Origin: Colwellia sp.
GTDB lineage: Bacteria > Pseudomonadota > Gammaproteobacteria > Enterobacterales > Alteromonadaceae
NCBI RefSeq assembly: GCF_013214175.1
Contig: NZ_JABSPA010000010.1
Location: 62,001 to 126,000, forward strand
Direction of reading: 5' to 3'
Length of the DNA stretch: 64,000 bases
The translations under genes and the position numbers were made by a program. Shown here one piece after another: positions 35,184 through 45,562 of this stretch (its first letter is position 1; the number at the start of each line of letters is the position of its first letter). The notes beneath the pieces are model-generated. The model did no database searches. It saw nothing but the letters and a program-made list of their open reading frames with translations, and was not told the origin of the DNA.

Positions 35184-36236
35184 ATGACAACGGCTATACC
35201 AGATTCGAATAACAGTATGCAAAAAGTGGCGATTATTGGCGCCAGTGGTTATGCGGGTGCAGAACTTGTCGGTTTATTAAGTAAACATAGCCAAGCACAA
35301 ATCTGTCACCTTGTTGTTTCTGAAAATAGCAGTTCAGAAGATAAACTTTTTAGTGACTTACATGGCCGTTTTAAAGGTATCTGCGATTTACCCTTGCAAG
35401 CATTTTCGTCGACATGGTTTGATCAGTATGCAGCAGACTTGGATGTAGTGTTTTTTGCTACACCCCATGAATTTAGTGCTGATTGGGCACAAGCCTTTGT
35501 TGAAGCTGGCGTGAAAGTATTTGATCTTTCCGGTGGCTTTAGATTAAAAGATGCTGCTGACTACCCTAAATATTATGGTTTTGAACATGCCAATACTGAT
35601 GCTCTAGCTACTGCTAAGTATGGTTTAGCTGAATGGCAGCAAGAGGATATAGCCAATACCAACTTAATTGCTGTACCGGGTTGTTACCCAACGGCAAGTT
35701 TACTTTGTTTAAAGCCACTGACAGTGAACCGTTTAGTGCTAGAAAACTCATTGGTTGTTGTTAATGGTATTAGTGGTGTAAGTGGCGCCGGAAGAAGTGC
35801 CTCATTAGCGACTAACTTTAATGAAGTGAGCTTAAAGGCGTATAACGTATTGCAGCACAGACATCAGCCTGAGATCTCCCAAGAAGCAGCAATTGAAGTA
35901 GTATTTAACCCACATTTAGCACCTTATAAAAGAGGGCTGTTAGCCACAGTGACCTTGCAAGTTAATGCTGGTGTTAGTAATGCTCAAATAGAACAAGCTT
36001 TTACACAGGCCTATAGTGATAAGCCACTAGTAAGATTAGTGACAAGTTGGCCAGAAATTGGCAATGTCGCTTATACACCTTTTGCTGATGTGCATTGGCA
36101 GTTTGATGAAGCAAAGCAGGTTGTGGTGGTAAGTTGTGCCATTGATAATTTACTGAAAGGTGCAGCTTCGCAAGCCGTGCAATGTTTTAATATTTCACTT
36201 GGCTTGGCCAGTGAATATTCGTTACTAAACTCATAA
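35184..36236 (+). CDS. argC: N-acetyl-gamma-glutamyl-phosphate reductase ArgC
   Basis: The 350-residue NADPH enzyme makes N-acetylglutamate semialdehyde. It has the Rossmann motif VAIIGASGYAGAELVGLL near residue 15, the catalytic Cys in VPGCYPTAS, and HRHQPEI. It is the first gene of the arginine operon. The ATG at 35184 is used; an internal ATG at 35217 (MQKVAIIG) would match the usual short N-terminus but has no ribosome site. Length is a little above typical because of this extension. Confidence 0.95.
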   Translation: MTTAIPDSNNSMQKVAIIGASGYAGAELVGLLSKHSQAQICHLVVSENSSSEDKLFSDLHGRFKGICDLPLQAFSSTWFDQYAADLDVVFFATPHEFSADWAQAFVEAGVKVFDLSGGFRLKDAADYPKYYGFEHANTDALATAKYGLAEWQQEDIANTNLIAVPGCYPTASLLCLKPLTVNRLVLENSLVVVNGISGVSGAGRSASLATNFNEVSLKAYNVLQHRHQPEISQEAAIEVVFNPHLAPYKRGLLATVTLQVNAGVSNAQIEQAFTQAYSDKPLVRLVTSWPEIGNVAYTPFADVHWQFDEAKQVVVVSCAIDNLLKGAASQAVQCFNISLGLASEYSLLNS

Positions 36237-36279
36237 GCATATAGTTATAAGCCAATTTAAGGTATAGAGAGAAATAGAG

Positions 36280-37071
36280 ATGAGTCATTCTGTAAAACCT
36301 GAACTAAAACCATTAGTCATTAAAATTGGCGGCGCGATTCTTGAAAAAGAATCAGCTCTAAGTGCTTTACTCAGTGTGATTGCCACGTTGAAAAATAAAC
36401 AAGTGGTTTTAGTGCACGGCGGTGGCTGTGTGGTTGATGAAATGTTGACACAAGCGGGTTTTACCACAGAGAAAAAGCATGGCTTACGGGTTACACCTAA
36501 AGAGCAAATAGCATTAATCAGTGGCGCTCTCGCCGGCACGGTTAATAAAGCTATTGTTGCCACTGCTAATAGTATGGATTTAGCCGCGGTGGGTTTATCG
36601 TTAAATGATGGCGATATGATCTCTTGTACTTTATCCACGCAAGACTTAGGTCAAGTGGGTGTACCAAAAACCAATAGCAGTAAGTTATTAGACACTTTAT
36701 TAAAAGCTAATTTTCTCCCGATAATTTCTTCAATCGGTGCGCTAGATAATGGCGACTTAGTCAATGTCAATGCCGATGATGCCGCGGTGGCTATTTGTCA
36801 GCTACTTAATGCGGAACTATTGTTACTCACCGATGTGAATGGCGTTAAAGGCGCAGATGGCGAGTATTTATCATCACTTAACGCCGAGCAAGCCCAAGAG
36901 CTTATTAAGCAAGGTGTTATTGCCGGAGGCATGACCGCAAAAGTAAATGCCGCCTTGCATGCCGCGCAACAATTACGACGAAGTATCGCTGTTGCCAGCT
37001 GGCAATCGCCTGAGCAAATCAGCCAATTACTTGATGGAAATGGCATTGGCACACAAATACAGCCAAATTAG
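36280..37071 (+). CDS. argB: Acetylglutamate kinase ArgB
   Basis: The 263-residue amino-acid kinase phosphorylates N-acetylglutamate. The start KPLVIKIGGAILEKESALSAL holds the nucleotide-binding lysine and glycines; HGGGCVVDEML and NVNADDAAVAI are the substrate sites. The end LLLTDVNGVKGADG is typical. The form is the short type (about 260 residues) without the N-terminal helix of arginine-inhibited hexameric kinases, so feedback probably acts elsewhere. It sits between argC and argF. Confidence 0.95.
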   Translation: MSHSVKPELKPLVIKIGGAILEKESALSALLSVIATLKNKQVVLVHGGGCVVDEMLTQAGFTTEKKHGLRVTPKEQIALISGALAGTVNKAIVATANSMDLAAVGLSLNDGDMISCTLSTQDLGQVGVPKTNSSKLLDTLLKANFLPIISSIGALDNGDLVNVNADDAAVAICQLLNAELLLLTDVNGVKGADGEYLSSLNAEQAQELIKQGVIAGGMTAKVNAALHAAQQLRRSIAVASWQSPEQISQLLDGNGIGTQIQPN

Positions 37072-37099
37072 CCTAAACGAAATATTGAGATAAAACCTT

Positions 37100-38041
37100 A
37101 TGTCGACAGATAACGCATTACAATCATTAAACAATTTTTTAGCTGATGACCAGCTAAACAAAGAACAAATATTAGCATTAATCGAATTAGCTATTAATAT
37201 CAAACAACATCCTAGCGATTATAGCCAAGCATTAGCGGGCAAGTCAGTGGCGATGATTTTTGAAAAACCTTCATTAAGAACTCATGTTAGCTTTGACATG
37301 GGCATTAATAAGTTAGGTGGGCATTCGCTCTATTTAGGTCAACAAAATGGCAAGCTGGGTGAACGTGAGCGGGTTAGTGATTACGCAAAAAACTTATCCT
37401 GTTTTGCTGATCTAATTGTTGCCCGTGTATTTAGTCATGATTCTATTCAAGGTTTAGCTGAACATGCCAGTATTCCGGTTATTAATGCTTTATGTGACGT
37501 TTATCATCCGTGCCAAGCACTTGCTGATTTTGTCACTTTAGCAGAAACCTACCCTGATTTAAGCCAAGTAAAATTGGCCTATGTCGGCGATGGTAACAAT
37601 GTTTCTAATTCATTAATGATTATGGCAGCAATTTTAGGGGTCGATTTCACTTTAGTCTCTCCTGAAGGCCATGACGCTCAGGCAGATATCATTGAAAAAA
37701 CCAAGCAACTGGCACAAGAGTCGGGCAGTAAGTTGCACCTTACCAATGATATTAACGCCATCGGTAAACAGGATGTCATTTATACCGATACATGGATTTC
37801 TATGGGTGATGAAGATGCCAGTAAAAAAGCGGAAATTCTCGCTAAGTTTGCCCCGTATCAAGTTAATCACGCGCTAATGGCGAAAGCAGAGGCGACTATG
37901 TTATTGCATTGCCAGCCTGCGCATTTGGAAGAAGAAATTACTACCGAATTATTTGATAGTGAATTATCTAAAGTATTCCAACAGGCAGAAAACAGAATGT
38001 GGGCACAGAATGCCGTTCTAGTAACATTGCTTGTTAATTAA
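37100..38041 (+). CDS. argF: Ornithine carbamoyltransferase ArgF
   Basis: The 313-residue transcarbamylase makes citrulline. Motifs: the carbamoyl phosphate loop FEKPSLRTHVSFDMG, the DVYHPCQALADF block (HPCQ), and MLLHCQPAHLEEE where nearly all members have HCLPAHR. ENRMWAQNAVL closes the protein. Length is normal and the frame is intact between argB and argG, so it is probably functional. The Leu to Gln change in the HCLP ornithine site and the His in SLRTH are odd and discussed as a finding. Confidence 0.92.
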   Translation: MSTDNALQSLNNFLADDQLNKEQILALIELAINIKQHPSDYSQALAGKSVAMIFEKPSLRTHVSFDMGINKLGGHSLYLGQQNGKLGERERVSDYAKNLSCFADLIVARVFSHDSIQGLAEHASIPVINALCDVYHPCQALADFVTLAETYPDLSQVKLAYVGDGNNVSNSLMIMAAILGVDFTLVSPEGHDAQADIIEKTKQLAQESGSKLHLTNDINAIGKQDVIYTDTWISMGDEDASKKAEILAKFAPYQVNHALMAKAEATMLLHCQPAHLEEEITTELFDSELSKVFQQAENRMWAQNAVLVTLLVN

Positions 38042-38124
38042 TAAGAATTAGTAACGAAATAATTGAGACTAAGTTAGTAATGATACTAGCTAGTAACATT
38101 TAAAAAATTTAAGAGAGAAGAAAA

Positions 38125-39402
38125 ATGGCCTTAGTAAAGAAACAAATTAAAAAAGTAGTATTAGCATATTCTGGTGGCTTAGATACCTCGGCTATCATTC
38201 CGTGGTTAAAAGAAAACTACGATGGTTGTGAAGTTATCGCCTTTTGTGCCGATGTTGGTCAAGGTGATGAAGAGCTTGAAGGCGTAAAAGAAAAAGCCTT
38301 AGCTTCAGGTGCATCAGAATGTTACATAGTTGATCTTAAGGAAGAATACGTAAAAGAATATATTTACCCTATTTTAAAAACCGGCTCAGTGTACGAAGGT
38401 CAATATTTATTAGGCACGTCAATGGCGCGTCCCATTATTGCTAAGGCACACGTAGAGATTGCTCTTAAAGTTGGCGCTGATGCGGTTTGTCATGGTTGTA
38501 CCGGTAAAGGTAATGACCAAGTACGTTTTGAGTCTTGTTTTGCTGCCCTAGCACCAGAGCTTACGGTAATTGCGCCATGGCGTGAGTGGGATATGGTTTC
38601 TCGTGAAGACTTATTAGATTATTTAGCTGAGCGTGATATTCCTTGTTCAGCGTCATTAACTAAAATTTATAGCCGTGATGCTAATGCTTGGCATATTTCT
38701 CATGAAGGTGGTGAGTTAGAAGACCCATGGTGTGAGCCATCAAAAGAAGTATGGACCATGACGGTTGATCCAATGGATGCTCCAGATGTGCCAGAAAAAG
38801 TACAACTAAGTTTTCTTGATGGTGAATTAGTTGCTATTGATGGTAAAGATTTTTCTGGAAATAGTGAGGCTGGTAGTGAAAAGGGGGCTGGCGCTTATGA
38901 TGCGCTAATGTATCTAAATGAGAAGGGTGCGGCACACGGTGTTGGTAGAATTGATATTGTTGAAAACCGTTTAGTCGGTATGAAGTCTCGTGGTTGTTAT
39001 GAAACACCAGGTGGCACTATTTTAATGGCGGCATACAAGGGCTTAGAGACATTGATTCTCGATAAAGAATCACTTAAGTATCGTGAATCTGTTGGTCTTG
39101 AATTCTCTCATGTTATTTATGATGGTCGTTGGTTTACACCACTTGCTAAAGCGCAACTTGCTTCAGCAGCATCTTTTGCAGAAAAATTAACCGGTGATGT
39201 GGTTGTTAAGTTATACAAGGGCATGGCACAAGTGATCCAACGTCGCTCACCAAACAGCTTGTACTCAGAAGAGTTTGCTACTTTTGGTGCAGATGATGTT
39301 TACGACCAAAAACATGCCGAAGGTTTTATCCGTTTATTCAGCTTATCAAGTAGAATTACCGCGTTAAGCCAGAAAAGCAGCCTAAAAGATCAGGAGAAGT
39401 AA
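38125..39402 (+). CDS. argG: Argininosuccinate synthase ArgG
   Basis: The 425-residue ligase joins citrulline and aspartate with ATP. Motifs: [19 protein letters not shown] (ATP pyrophosphatase loop), [13 protein letters not shown] (citrulline/aspartate site), [20 protein letters not shown] and [12 protein letters not shown]. An unusual stretch of about a dozen residues ([18 protein letters not shown]) is inserted before ALMYLNEKG, near residue 247. AGAGAGAAG precedes the ATG. It lies within the arginine operon. Confidence 0.95.
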   Translation: MALVKKQIKKVVLAYSGGLDTSAIIPWLKENYDGCEVIAFCADVGQGDEELEGVKEKALASGASECYIVDLKEEYVKEYIYPILKTGSVYEGQYLLGTSMARPIIAKAHVEIALKVGADAVCHGCTGKGNDQVRFESCFAALAPELTVIAPWREWDMVSREDLLDYLAERDIPCSASLTKIYSRDANAWHISHEGGELEDPWCEPSKEVWTMTVDPMDAPDVPEKVQLSFLDGELVAIDGKDFSGNSEAGSEKGAGAYDALMYLNEKGAAHGVGRIDIVENRLVGMKSRGCYETPGGTILMAAYKGLETLILDKESLKYRESVGLEFSHVIYDGRWFTPLAKAQLASAASFAEKLTGDVVVKLYKGMAQVIQRRSPNSLYSEEFATFGADDVYDQKHAEGFIRLFSLSSRITALSQKSSLKDQEK

Positions 39403-39404
39403 TT

Positions 39405-41354
39405 ATGGCTTTATGGGGCGGAAGATTTAAAGGCAAAGCGAGTTTACAGTTTAAGAAGTTTAATGACTCACTGCCGGTAGATTATCGTATGGCCGTGCAA
39501 GATATTGTCGGCTCAATCGCTTGGGCGCAAGCTATTCATGAAGTGGGTGTATTAAACGATGATGAGTTAGTACGTTTAACCGCAGCACTTGAAGAATTAA
39601 AAGCCTCGGTAGAAGATAATCCGAAGCAGATTTTACTATCTGATGCCGAAGATATTCATAGCTGGGTAGAAATTCAGTTAATCGAAAAAACCGGTGATTT
39701 AGGTAAGAAGCTCCATACTGGCCGTAGTCGTAATGACCAAGTAGCAACCGATTTAAAGCTTTGGTGTAAAGAGACCGGCGGCGATTTATTATTTGCCCTA
39801 GTGAACTTACAACAAGCGATGATGAATTTAGCCGAACGTGAAAAAGATACCGTGCTACCGGGTTATACCCATTTACAAAGAGCACAGCCTATTACTTTCG
39901 GCCATTGGTGTTTAGCTTATGTAGAAATGTTTAACCGTGATATCGGTCGTTTAAAAGATGCACTTTATCGTTTAGATGTTTCGCCGCTTGGCTCTGGTGC
40001 ATTAGCAGGTACCGCCTACCCAATTGACAGAAATGCTTTAGCTAGTCGTTTAGGTTTTAGAACCGCAACCCTTAACAGCCTTGATGCAGTTTCTGATAGA
40101 GACCACGTCATTGAATTATTGGCATCAGCCAGTATCTCCATGATGCATCTATCACGTTTTGCTGAAGACTTAATTTTCTACAATTCGGGAGAAGCGGGTT
40201 TTGTTGAAATGAGTGATTTAGTTAGCTCTGGTTCTTCATTAATGCCGCAAAAGAAAAACCCGGATGCTTGTGAATTAATTCGTGGCAAAGCTGGTCGAGT
40301 TTTTGGTTCGCTTACCGGCATGTTAACTACAATGAAAGGTTTAGCGCTTGCCTATAACAAAGATATGCAAGAAGACAAAGAAGGTTTGTTTGACGCCCTT
40401 GATACTTGGCAAGAATGTATGGAAATGGCGGTGTTAGTCGCCGATGGTTTAAAAGTAAACCGTTCACGTACTCTTGCCGCAGCACAACAGGGTTATGCCA
40501 ATGCCACTGAACTTGCCGATTACTTAGTAGGTAAAGATATTCCGTTCCGTGAAGCTCATCATATTGTAGGTGAAGTTGTCTTAGACGCAATTGATAAAGG
40601 TGTGCCGTTAGAAGATTTAACCATCAGTCAATTACAAGAATTCAGCGATAAAATTGAACAAGATGTATATCAACATCTTTCCATTGAATCGACGCTTAAT
40701 AAGCGTGAAGCACTTGGCGGTACTTCACGCTCACAAGTTGAAAAAGCATTAGCAACGACGCAGTCTGGTTATCAATTAGGCAATGAAGCTATTTTAAACG
40801 AGCAAGTTGTCGGCGCACCAGGCAAACAAAGAATTCAAGTGGCACTTAAACAGGTTAAACAACGTTTAAATGCGCAGCGTGCTGCGGCTATGTCGGTGCG
40901 TCGGGCAAAAATGTCTGATGTTGATAGCATTTTTAAGTTAGCCAATTTCTGGGCTGACAAAGGTGAAATCCTGCCACGTACACGTGATAATATTATTCAT
41001 GACATTCAGAATTTTGTTGTGGCAGAGCTCGATGGTAACGTTGTTGGTACAGCCTCACTTTACATTTATCAAACTGGTCTTGCAGAGATACGTTCGGTAG
41101 TGGTAGAAGAGAGTGCTCAACAGCAAGGTCAAGGTGAGGCGCTGGTTCAGTATTTGTTAGAGTTCGCCCATCAAATGGAGTTAGAACAAATTATCGTTTT
41201 GACTTATATTCCGAAATATTTTGAGCAACTTGGTTTTAACTTAATTGATAAAAGCTCGCTAGCTGAAAATATTATTGAAGACAGTGAGCCAAGTCCACAT
41301 AAAGATCCTACTGATGAAGTGGCGATGGAATATATCGTCAGTCAAAGTAAGTAA
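39405..41354 (+). CDS. argH: Argininosuccinate lyase fused to a GNAT acetyltransferase, ArgH(A)
   Basis: The 649-residue fusion has ArgH in residues 1-460 or so ([66 protein letters not shown]) and a GNAT domain from about residue 495 ([50 protein letters not shown]). The second half resembles the C-terminal part of ArgA, as in the ArgH(A) fusions known from Moritella and Vibrio. A classical argA follows directly, so two acetylglutamate synthase activities may exist. Start two bases after the argG stop. Confidence 0.93.
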   Translation: MALWGGRFKGKASLQFKKFNDSLPVDYRMAVQDIVGSIAWAQAIHEVGVLNDDELVRLTAALEELKASVEDNPKQILLSDAEDIHSWVEIQLIEKTGDLGKKLHTGRSRNDQVATDLKLWCKETGGDLLFALVNLQQAMMNLAEREKDTVLPGYTHLQRAQPITFGHWCLAYVEMFNRDIGRLKDALYRLDVSPLGSGALAGTAYPIDRNALASRLGFRTATLNSLDAVSDRDHVIELLASASISMMHLSRFAEDLIFYNSGEAGFVEMSDLVSSGSSLMPQKKNPDACELIRGKAGRVFGSLTGMLTTMKGLALAYNKDMQEDKEGLFDALDTWQECMEMAVLVADGLKVNRSRTLAAAQQGYANATELADYLVGKDIPFREAHHIVGEVVLDAIDKGVPLEDLTISQLQEFSDKIEQDVYQHLSIESTLNKREALGGTSRSQVEKALATTQSGYQLGNEAILNEQVVGAPGKQRIQVALKQVKQRLNAQRAAAMSVRRAKMSDVDSIFKLANFWADKGEILPRTRDNIIHDIQNFVVAELDGNVVGTASLYIYQTGLAEIRSVVVEESAQQQGQGEALVQYLLEFAHQMELEQIIVLTYIPKYFEQLGFNLIDKSSLAENIIEDSEPSPHKDPTDEVAMEYIVSQSK

Positions 41355-41396
41355 CCAGTACACAACAGCAAAGAACAGAGTAAGTTAAATTAAAGA

Positions 41397-42716
41397 ATGG
41401 AAAGCATGAATAATAGTGATCAGAATTACGTAAAATGGTTTAGAAACGCAGCACCCTATATTAATGCCCATCGCGGAAAAACCGTGGTGCTTATGTTCGG
41501 TGGTGAAGCGGTGACGCACCCAAATTTTGCCAATATTATTCATGATATTTCGTTATTACGTAGCTTAGGAGTTAAATTGGTGGTGGTGCATGGAGCACGG
41601 CCGCAAATTGAAGACCGTATGAAACAGCGTGATCTTGAAGATAACGTGGTAAGCAATATTAGAGTCACCGATGCACAAACTTTAGTTGCCGTTAAGGATG
41701 CTACCGGTTCATTACGTCTGCACATCGAAGCATTACTCTCTACCGGTTTAGTGAATTCACCGATGCACGGCTCACAAATTAGAGTCAGTACTGGTAACTT
41801 TGTTGTAGCTAAGCCTATGGGGGTTCGCCATGGTACAGATTATAAATATACCGGCACTGTCAGAAGAATAGACTCTGACGGTATTAATATGCAGCTGGAC
41901 TATGGTTCAATTGTTTTACTTTCGCCTATTGGTTACTCACCAACAGGGGAAGTTTTTAATTTAGCGCTAGAAGATGTTGCCACCCAAACGGCTATTGCAC
42001 TGCAAGCCGATAAACTTATTGCCCTCACTGAAGACGAAGGGCTTATTGATAAGTCGGGTGAGTTGATACGTAGTTGTAGTGTGCGTACGGTGAAAACTCT
42101 ACTTGATGACAATGACTGTCATGTGCGTCAGTTATTGCTGCGCTCTATCATTCAAAGTGGTGAAAATGGCGTTGAGCGTTGTCACTGCGTTAGCTATCAA
42201 AGTGACAGTGCTTTGTTGCAAGAGTTGTTTACCCGTGATGGTGCAGGTACTTTGATCGCCAAGGATCACAAAGAGTTAATTGCCACCGCTACTATTGATG
42301 ATGTCGCCGGGATTTTAGAGCTGATACAACCCCTTGAGGAAGAGGGCGTGTTGGTTAAGCGTTCTCGTGAATTGCTTGAGATGGAAATTGGCTGTTTCAC
42401 TGTGCTTAAAAAGGAAGATGTAATCATCGCTTGTGCGGCCTTATATCCTTATCCCGAAGCGGAAACGGGTGAAGTTGCTTGTGTGGTAATTGACCCTGAT
42501 TATCGTAAAGGTAATCGCGGTGAAAGAATAATTAATGCTGTTGAGTTGAGTGCTAAAAAACAAGGTTTAACCTCGTTATTCTTACTAACGACGGTCAGTG
42601 GTCATTGGTTTAGAGAGCAAGGTTTTATTGAAACCTCTTTAGAAGAGCTGCCAGAGGGTAAAAAACAAATGTATAACTTTCAGCGTAATTCAAAAGTCTT
42701 TGTTAAAGATATATAA
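41397..42716 (+). CDS. argA: N-acetylglutamate synthase ArgA
   Basis: The 439-residue classical synthase commits glutamate to arginine synthesis. It has an N-terminal amino-acid-kinase-like arginine-sensing domain (GKTVVLMFGGEAVTHPNF, LVVVHGARPQIEDRM) and a C-terminal GNAT domain (VACVVIDPDYRKGNRGERIINAVE with the acetyl-CoA loop, LFLLTTVSGHWFREQGF). Arginine feedback is expected. It closes the operon before a strong terminator. It coexists with the ArgH(A) fusion. Confidence 0.95.
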   Translation: MESMNNSDQNYVKWFRNAAPYINAHRGKTVVLMFGGEAVTHPNFANIIHDISLLRSLGVKLVVVHGARPQIEDRMKQRDLEDNVVSNIRVTDAQTLVAVKDATGSLRLHIEALLSTGLVNSPMHGSQIRVSTGNFVVAKPMGVRHGTDYKYTGTVRRIDSDGINMQLDYGSIVLLSPIGYSPTGEVFNLALEDVATQTAIALQADKLIALTEDEGLIDKSGELIRSCSVRTVKTLLDDNDCHVRQLLLRSIIQSGENGVERCHCVSYQSDSALLQELFTRDGAGTLIAKDHKELIATATIDDVAGILELIQPLEEEGVLVKRSRELLEMEIGCFTVLKKEDVIIACAALYPYPEAETGEVACVVIDPDYRKGNRGERIINAVELSAKKQGLTSLFLLTTVSGHWFREQGFIETSLEELPEGKKQMYNFQRNSKVFVKDI

Positions 42717-42799
42717 TCGCTATAGGTCGTAGCTTGATATTACTTACTAATCATTTAGAAATTAATTATTAATTAGTAATGCAGTTGAATTAACACCAT

Positions 42800-42836
42800 A
42801 AAAAAGCAGCTAACTTAAACGTTAGCTGCTTTTTTT
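42800..42836 (+). terminator. Terminator of the arginine operon (bidirectional)
   Basis: AAAAAAGCAGCTAAC (42800-42814) pairs with GTTAGCTGCTTTTTT (42821-42835) in a perfect 15-bp stem. The A and T runs fit both directions, so it can also serve mrcA. Confidence 0.93.
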
Positions 42837-42880
42837 GTTACGACAATATAAATAGTAATACGGTTAAGCCCGATCCACGG

Positions 42881-45436
42881 TTAAAACAGCTCTTCTTCCT
42901 CTTCTTTTGACTTATCACCAGATAATATTTCGCTAGTGTTATCTGGTGTGGCATAGTCTGTAGGTACATTCCCTAGACGGAAATACTCAAATTGACTGCT
43001 TCTATCGGTTTTAGTCGTTAGTTTTCCGGTTGCCTTATCAATACGCACAGAAACTATATCAACGGGTTGCTCAAAGGCTTCAGTTTCAATGTCAGCTAGG
43101 GCAATACGCATAAACTCTATCCAAGCAGGTTGTGCTGATTTAGCACCAAACTCTTTACCTGTCGTTTGGTTCTTACCTAAATTGTTGTTATAAACAGTTT
43201 GGCCTAAGATATGGCGAGGATCATCAAAACCTATCCATGAGGTGGTGATTAAACGCCGACTGAAACCGGAAAACCAAGCATCTTTTGCATCGTTGGTGGT
43301 ACCTGTTTTACCAGCAATATCACGGCGCTTTAATGTTCTTGCACGCCAGCCAGTTCCTTGCCAACCTGGGGTTGCAGACCAATCTGCATCCCAAATAGCA
43401 CTATTAAGTGCCTGAGTTATTAAAAATGCATTTTGTGGGCTAATAACACGAGTCGCCTGTTTAATTACAACAGCTGGTGAATTTTCTACCAGCGTATTGC
43501 TGCTATCAATAAAGTATATTTCTTCTTCTAGCTTGGCCAAATCATCAGCTTGCAGGCAAGGGTCACAAGCTAAGGCCGGATTGGCCTGATAAATAACTTC
43601 GCCGTCACTGTTCTCGATACGTTCAATTAAATATGGTTCAATCAAAAAACCACCATTGGCAAAAGTTGCAAAACCAGTGGCAACTTCTAATGGTGTTAAT
43701 GAGGCAGAGCCAAGTGCTAAGGTTTCACTACGGGGTAAGTCTTGAGCATCAAAACCAAAAGCAGCTAAATGCTTGATGGTATTGGTAACGCCGATACTTT
43801 GTAATAAACGTACCGCAATAACATTTTTAGATTGTGCTAAACCTAAACGAACGCGTAAAGGACCTGCATAAGTTTCAGGGGAATTTCTAGGACGCCAAAC
43901 TACGCCTGAGCTTCTATCCCATTGATTTATCGGCGCATCATTTACCAATGAAGCTAAAGTGAAACCATGCTCAAGGGCAGCGGAATAGATGAAAGGTTTA
44001 ATATTGGAGCCTACTTGACGCTTAGCTTGAGTAACTCGGTTAAATTGACTTTGAGTGAAGCTAAAGCCGCCAACGGCAGCTTTAATAGCACCATCATCTG
44101 GAGAGAGTGAGACTATCGCGGCACTTGCTGTCGGCAGTTGTCCGAGACGATAATTACTGTCGGGCATTTTACTCACTAAAATAACATCACCATAGTGGAG
44201 GATATCACTGGCTAGCTTAGGTGGCCTACCTTGTCTTTGGTCATTAATATACGGTCGAGCCCATGCTAATCCAGGCCATTTAATGGTCGCAGTTTCTTTA
44301 TTTCTTAACTGGATAGATACAGATTTTTCTTCAACAGCGATAACTACCGCGGGAACAAGCATTTGGTAATAGTTGGTTTTAGCAAGGGCACTGTCAATTT
44401 TTTCCTGTGTTAGCAAGGAAGGTTCTTGTTCGGCAAGTGTATTGGTTTTTGACGCTTGGTTGGTTCTTAGAGAGACCAAAGGACCTCGGAATCCATGGCG
44501 CTGGTCATAGTTTAATAGATTATTCACCAATGCTTGTTGAGCTGCAGTTTGAAGTTTAGCGGTAACCGTAGTGAATACTTTGTAACCTTCGGTATAAGCT
44601 TTTTCTTTGCCATAACGTTTAAGCACTTCTTGGTGAGCCATTTCAGCAATATAAGGGGCATTTAGCTCTATTTCCGTGCCGTGCCTTTTTCCGGTAATTG
44701 GGGCTGCTTTAGCGCTTTGGTATTCTTGCTTAGTGATATAACCACTAACTAGCATACGATGGAGGACTACAGCGCGACGGGCTATAGCTCGTTTGGGCGA
44801 ACGTATAGGATTTAATGTTGACGGTGCTTTAGGCAGACCTGCCAGCACAGCAATTTGCGCCAGATTGAGTTCGCTAACTTCTTTACCGTAATAAACTTGC
44901 GCTGCAGCGCCAAAGCCAAAGGATCTATGACCCAGCGGAATTTTATTAATGTAGAGCATTAATATCTCATCTTTACTGAGCAAGCTCTCAATATGAAAAG
45001 ATAAGAATATCTCTCGAATTTTTCGGGTGTAGGTTACTTCTCTTGTTAGGAAAAAATTACGCGCTACTTGCATGGTAATGGTACTAGCGCCGCCTTTGTC
45101 TTGCCCCATCAACTTACCAAGCACTGCGCGGCCCATGCCTATTGGATCAACACCAAAATGCATATAAAAACGATCATCTTCTGTTGCCAATAAAGCATCG
45201 ATAAGTTGTTGCGGAACTTGCTCTAGTGTTAAGGGGGTACGTTTCTTCTCACCAAACTGAGATATTAGCAAACCATCGCGACTAAAAACTTGCATCGGCG
45301 TTTGCCAATGCAAGTCTTTTAATGAGTCAACACTGGGTAAATCTGAACGCATTGTCAGGTATAAACTATAACCGGCAATAGCTATCAAAATGAACACTAT
45401 CAGACTGACTTTAAATAATTTTTTGATTGAAAACAC
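42881..45436 (-). CDS. mrcA: Penicillin-binding protein 1A MrcA
   Basis: The 851-residue class A PBP makes and cross-links peptidoglycan. It has an N-terminal membrane anchor (VSLIVFILIAIAGYSLYL), a transglycosylase domain with EDDRFYMHFGVDPIG and GGASTITMQVARN, an OB-like insertion, and a transpeptidase domain with SxxK in VGSNIKPFIYS, SKNV and KTG in AGKTGTTNDAKDAWFSGF. An acidic tail (KSKEEEEELF) ends it. The only in-frame start before a stop is a GTG at 45434-45436. It is divergent from pilM, as in many gammaproteobacteria. Confidence 0.95.
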   Translation of the reverse strand: MFSIKKLFKVSLIVFILIAIAGYSLYLTMRSDLPSVDSLKDLHWQTPMQVFSRDGLLISQFGEKKRTPLTLEQVPQQLIDALLATEDDRFYMHFGVDPIGMGRAVLGKLMGQDKGGASTITMQVARNFFLTREVTYTRKIREIFLSFHIESLLSKDEILMLYINKIPLGHRSFGFGAAAQVYYGKEVSELNLAQIAVLAGLPKAPSTLNPIRSPKRAIARRAVVLHRMLVSGYITKQEYQSAKAAPITGKRHGTEIELNAPYIAEMAHQEVLKRYGKEKAYTEGYKVFTTVTAKLQTAAQQALVNNLLNYDQRHGFRGPLVSLRTNQASKTNTLAEQEPSLLTQEKIDSALAKTNYYQMLVPAVVIAVEEKSVSIQLRNKETATIKWPGLAWARPYINDQRQGRPPKLASDILHYGDVILVSKMPDSNYRLGQLPTASAAIVSLSPDDGAIKAAVGGFSFTQSQFNRVTQAKRQVGSNIKPFIYSAALEHGFTLASLVNDAPINQWDRSSGVVWRPRNSPETYAGPLRVRLGLAQSKNVIAVRLLQSIGVTNTIKHLAAFGFDAQDLPRSETLALGSASLTPLEVATGFATFANGGFLIEPYLIERIENSDGEVIYQANPALACDPCLQADDLAKLEEEIYFIDSSNTLVENSPAVVIKQATRVISPQNAFLITQALNSAIWDADWSATPGWQGTGWRARTLKRRDIAGKTGTTNDAKDAWFSGFSRRLITTSWIGFDDPRHILGQTVYNNNLGKNQTTGKEFGAKSAQPAWIEFMRIALADIETEAFEQPVDIVSVRIDKATGKLTTKTDRSSQFEYFRLGNVPTDYATPDNTSEILSGDKSKEEEEELF

Positions 45437-45562
45437 AACAGAAGGCCAATAAGTGGATTAATATGTAAGATAATACTAGTATATCGTGTAAAAGCATGTA
45501 ATAAATGTATTTATGCGTATTTTGCGTCTAAAATAATTACAAAAATAAAATTGTAGGTCGTT

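Noticed and set aside
38018-38100. Possible third gene-tail duplication at argF (CTAGTAACATT repeated 72 bp apart)
   Set aside because: Only 11 bp match and no further homology follows, unlike the argE and flagellin cases.
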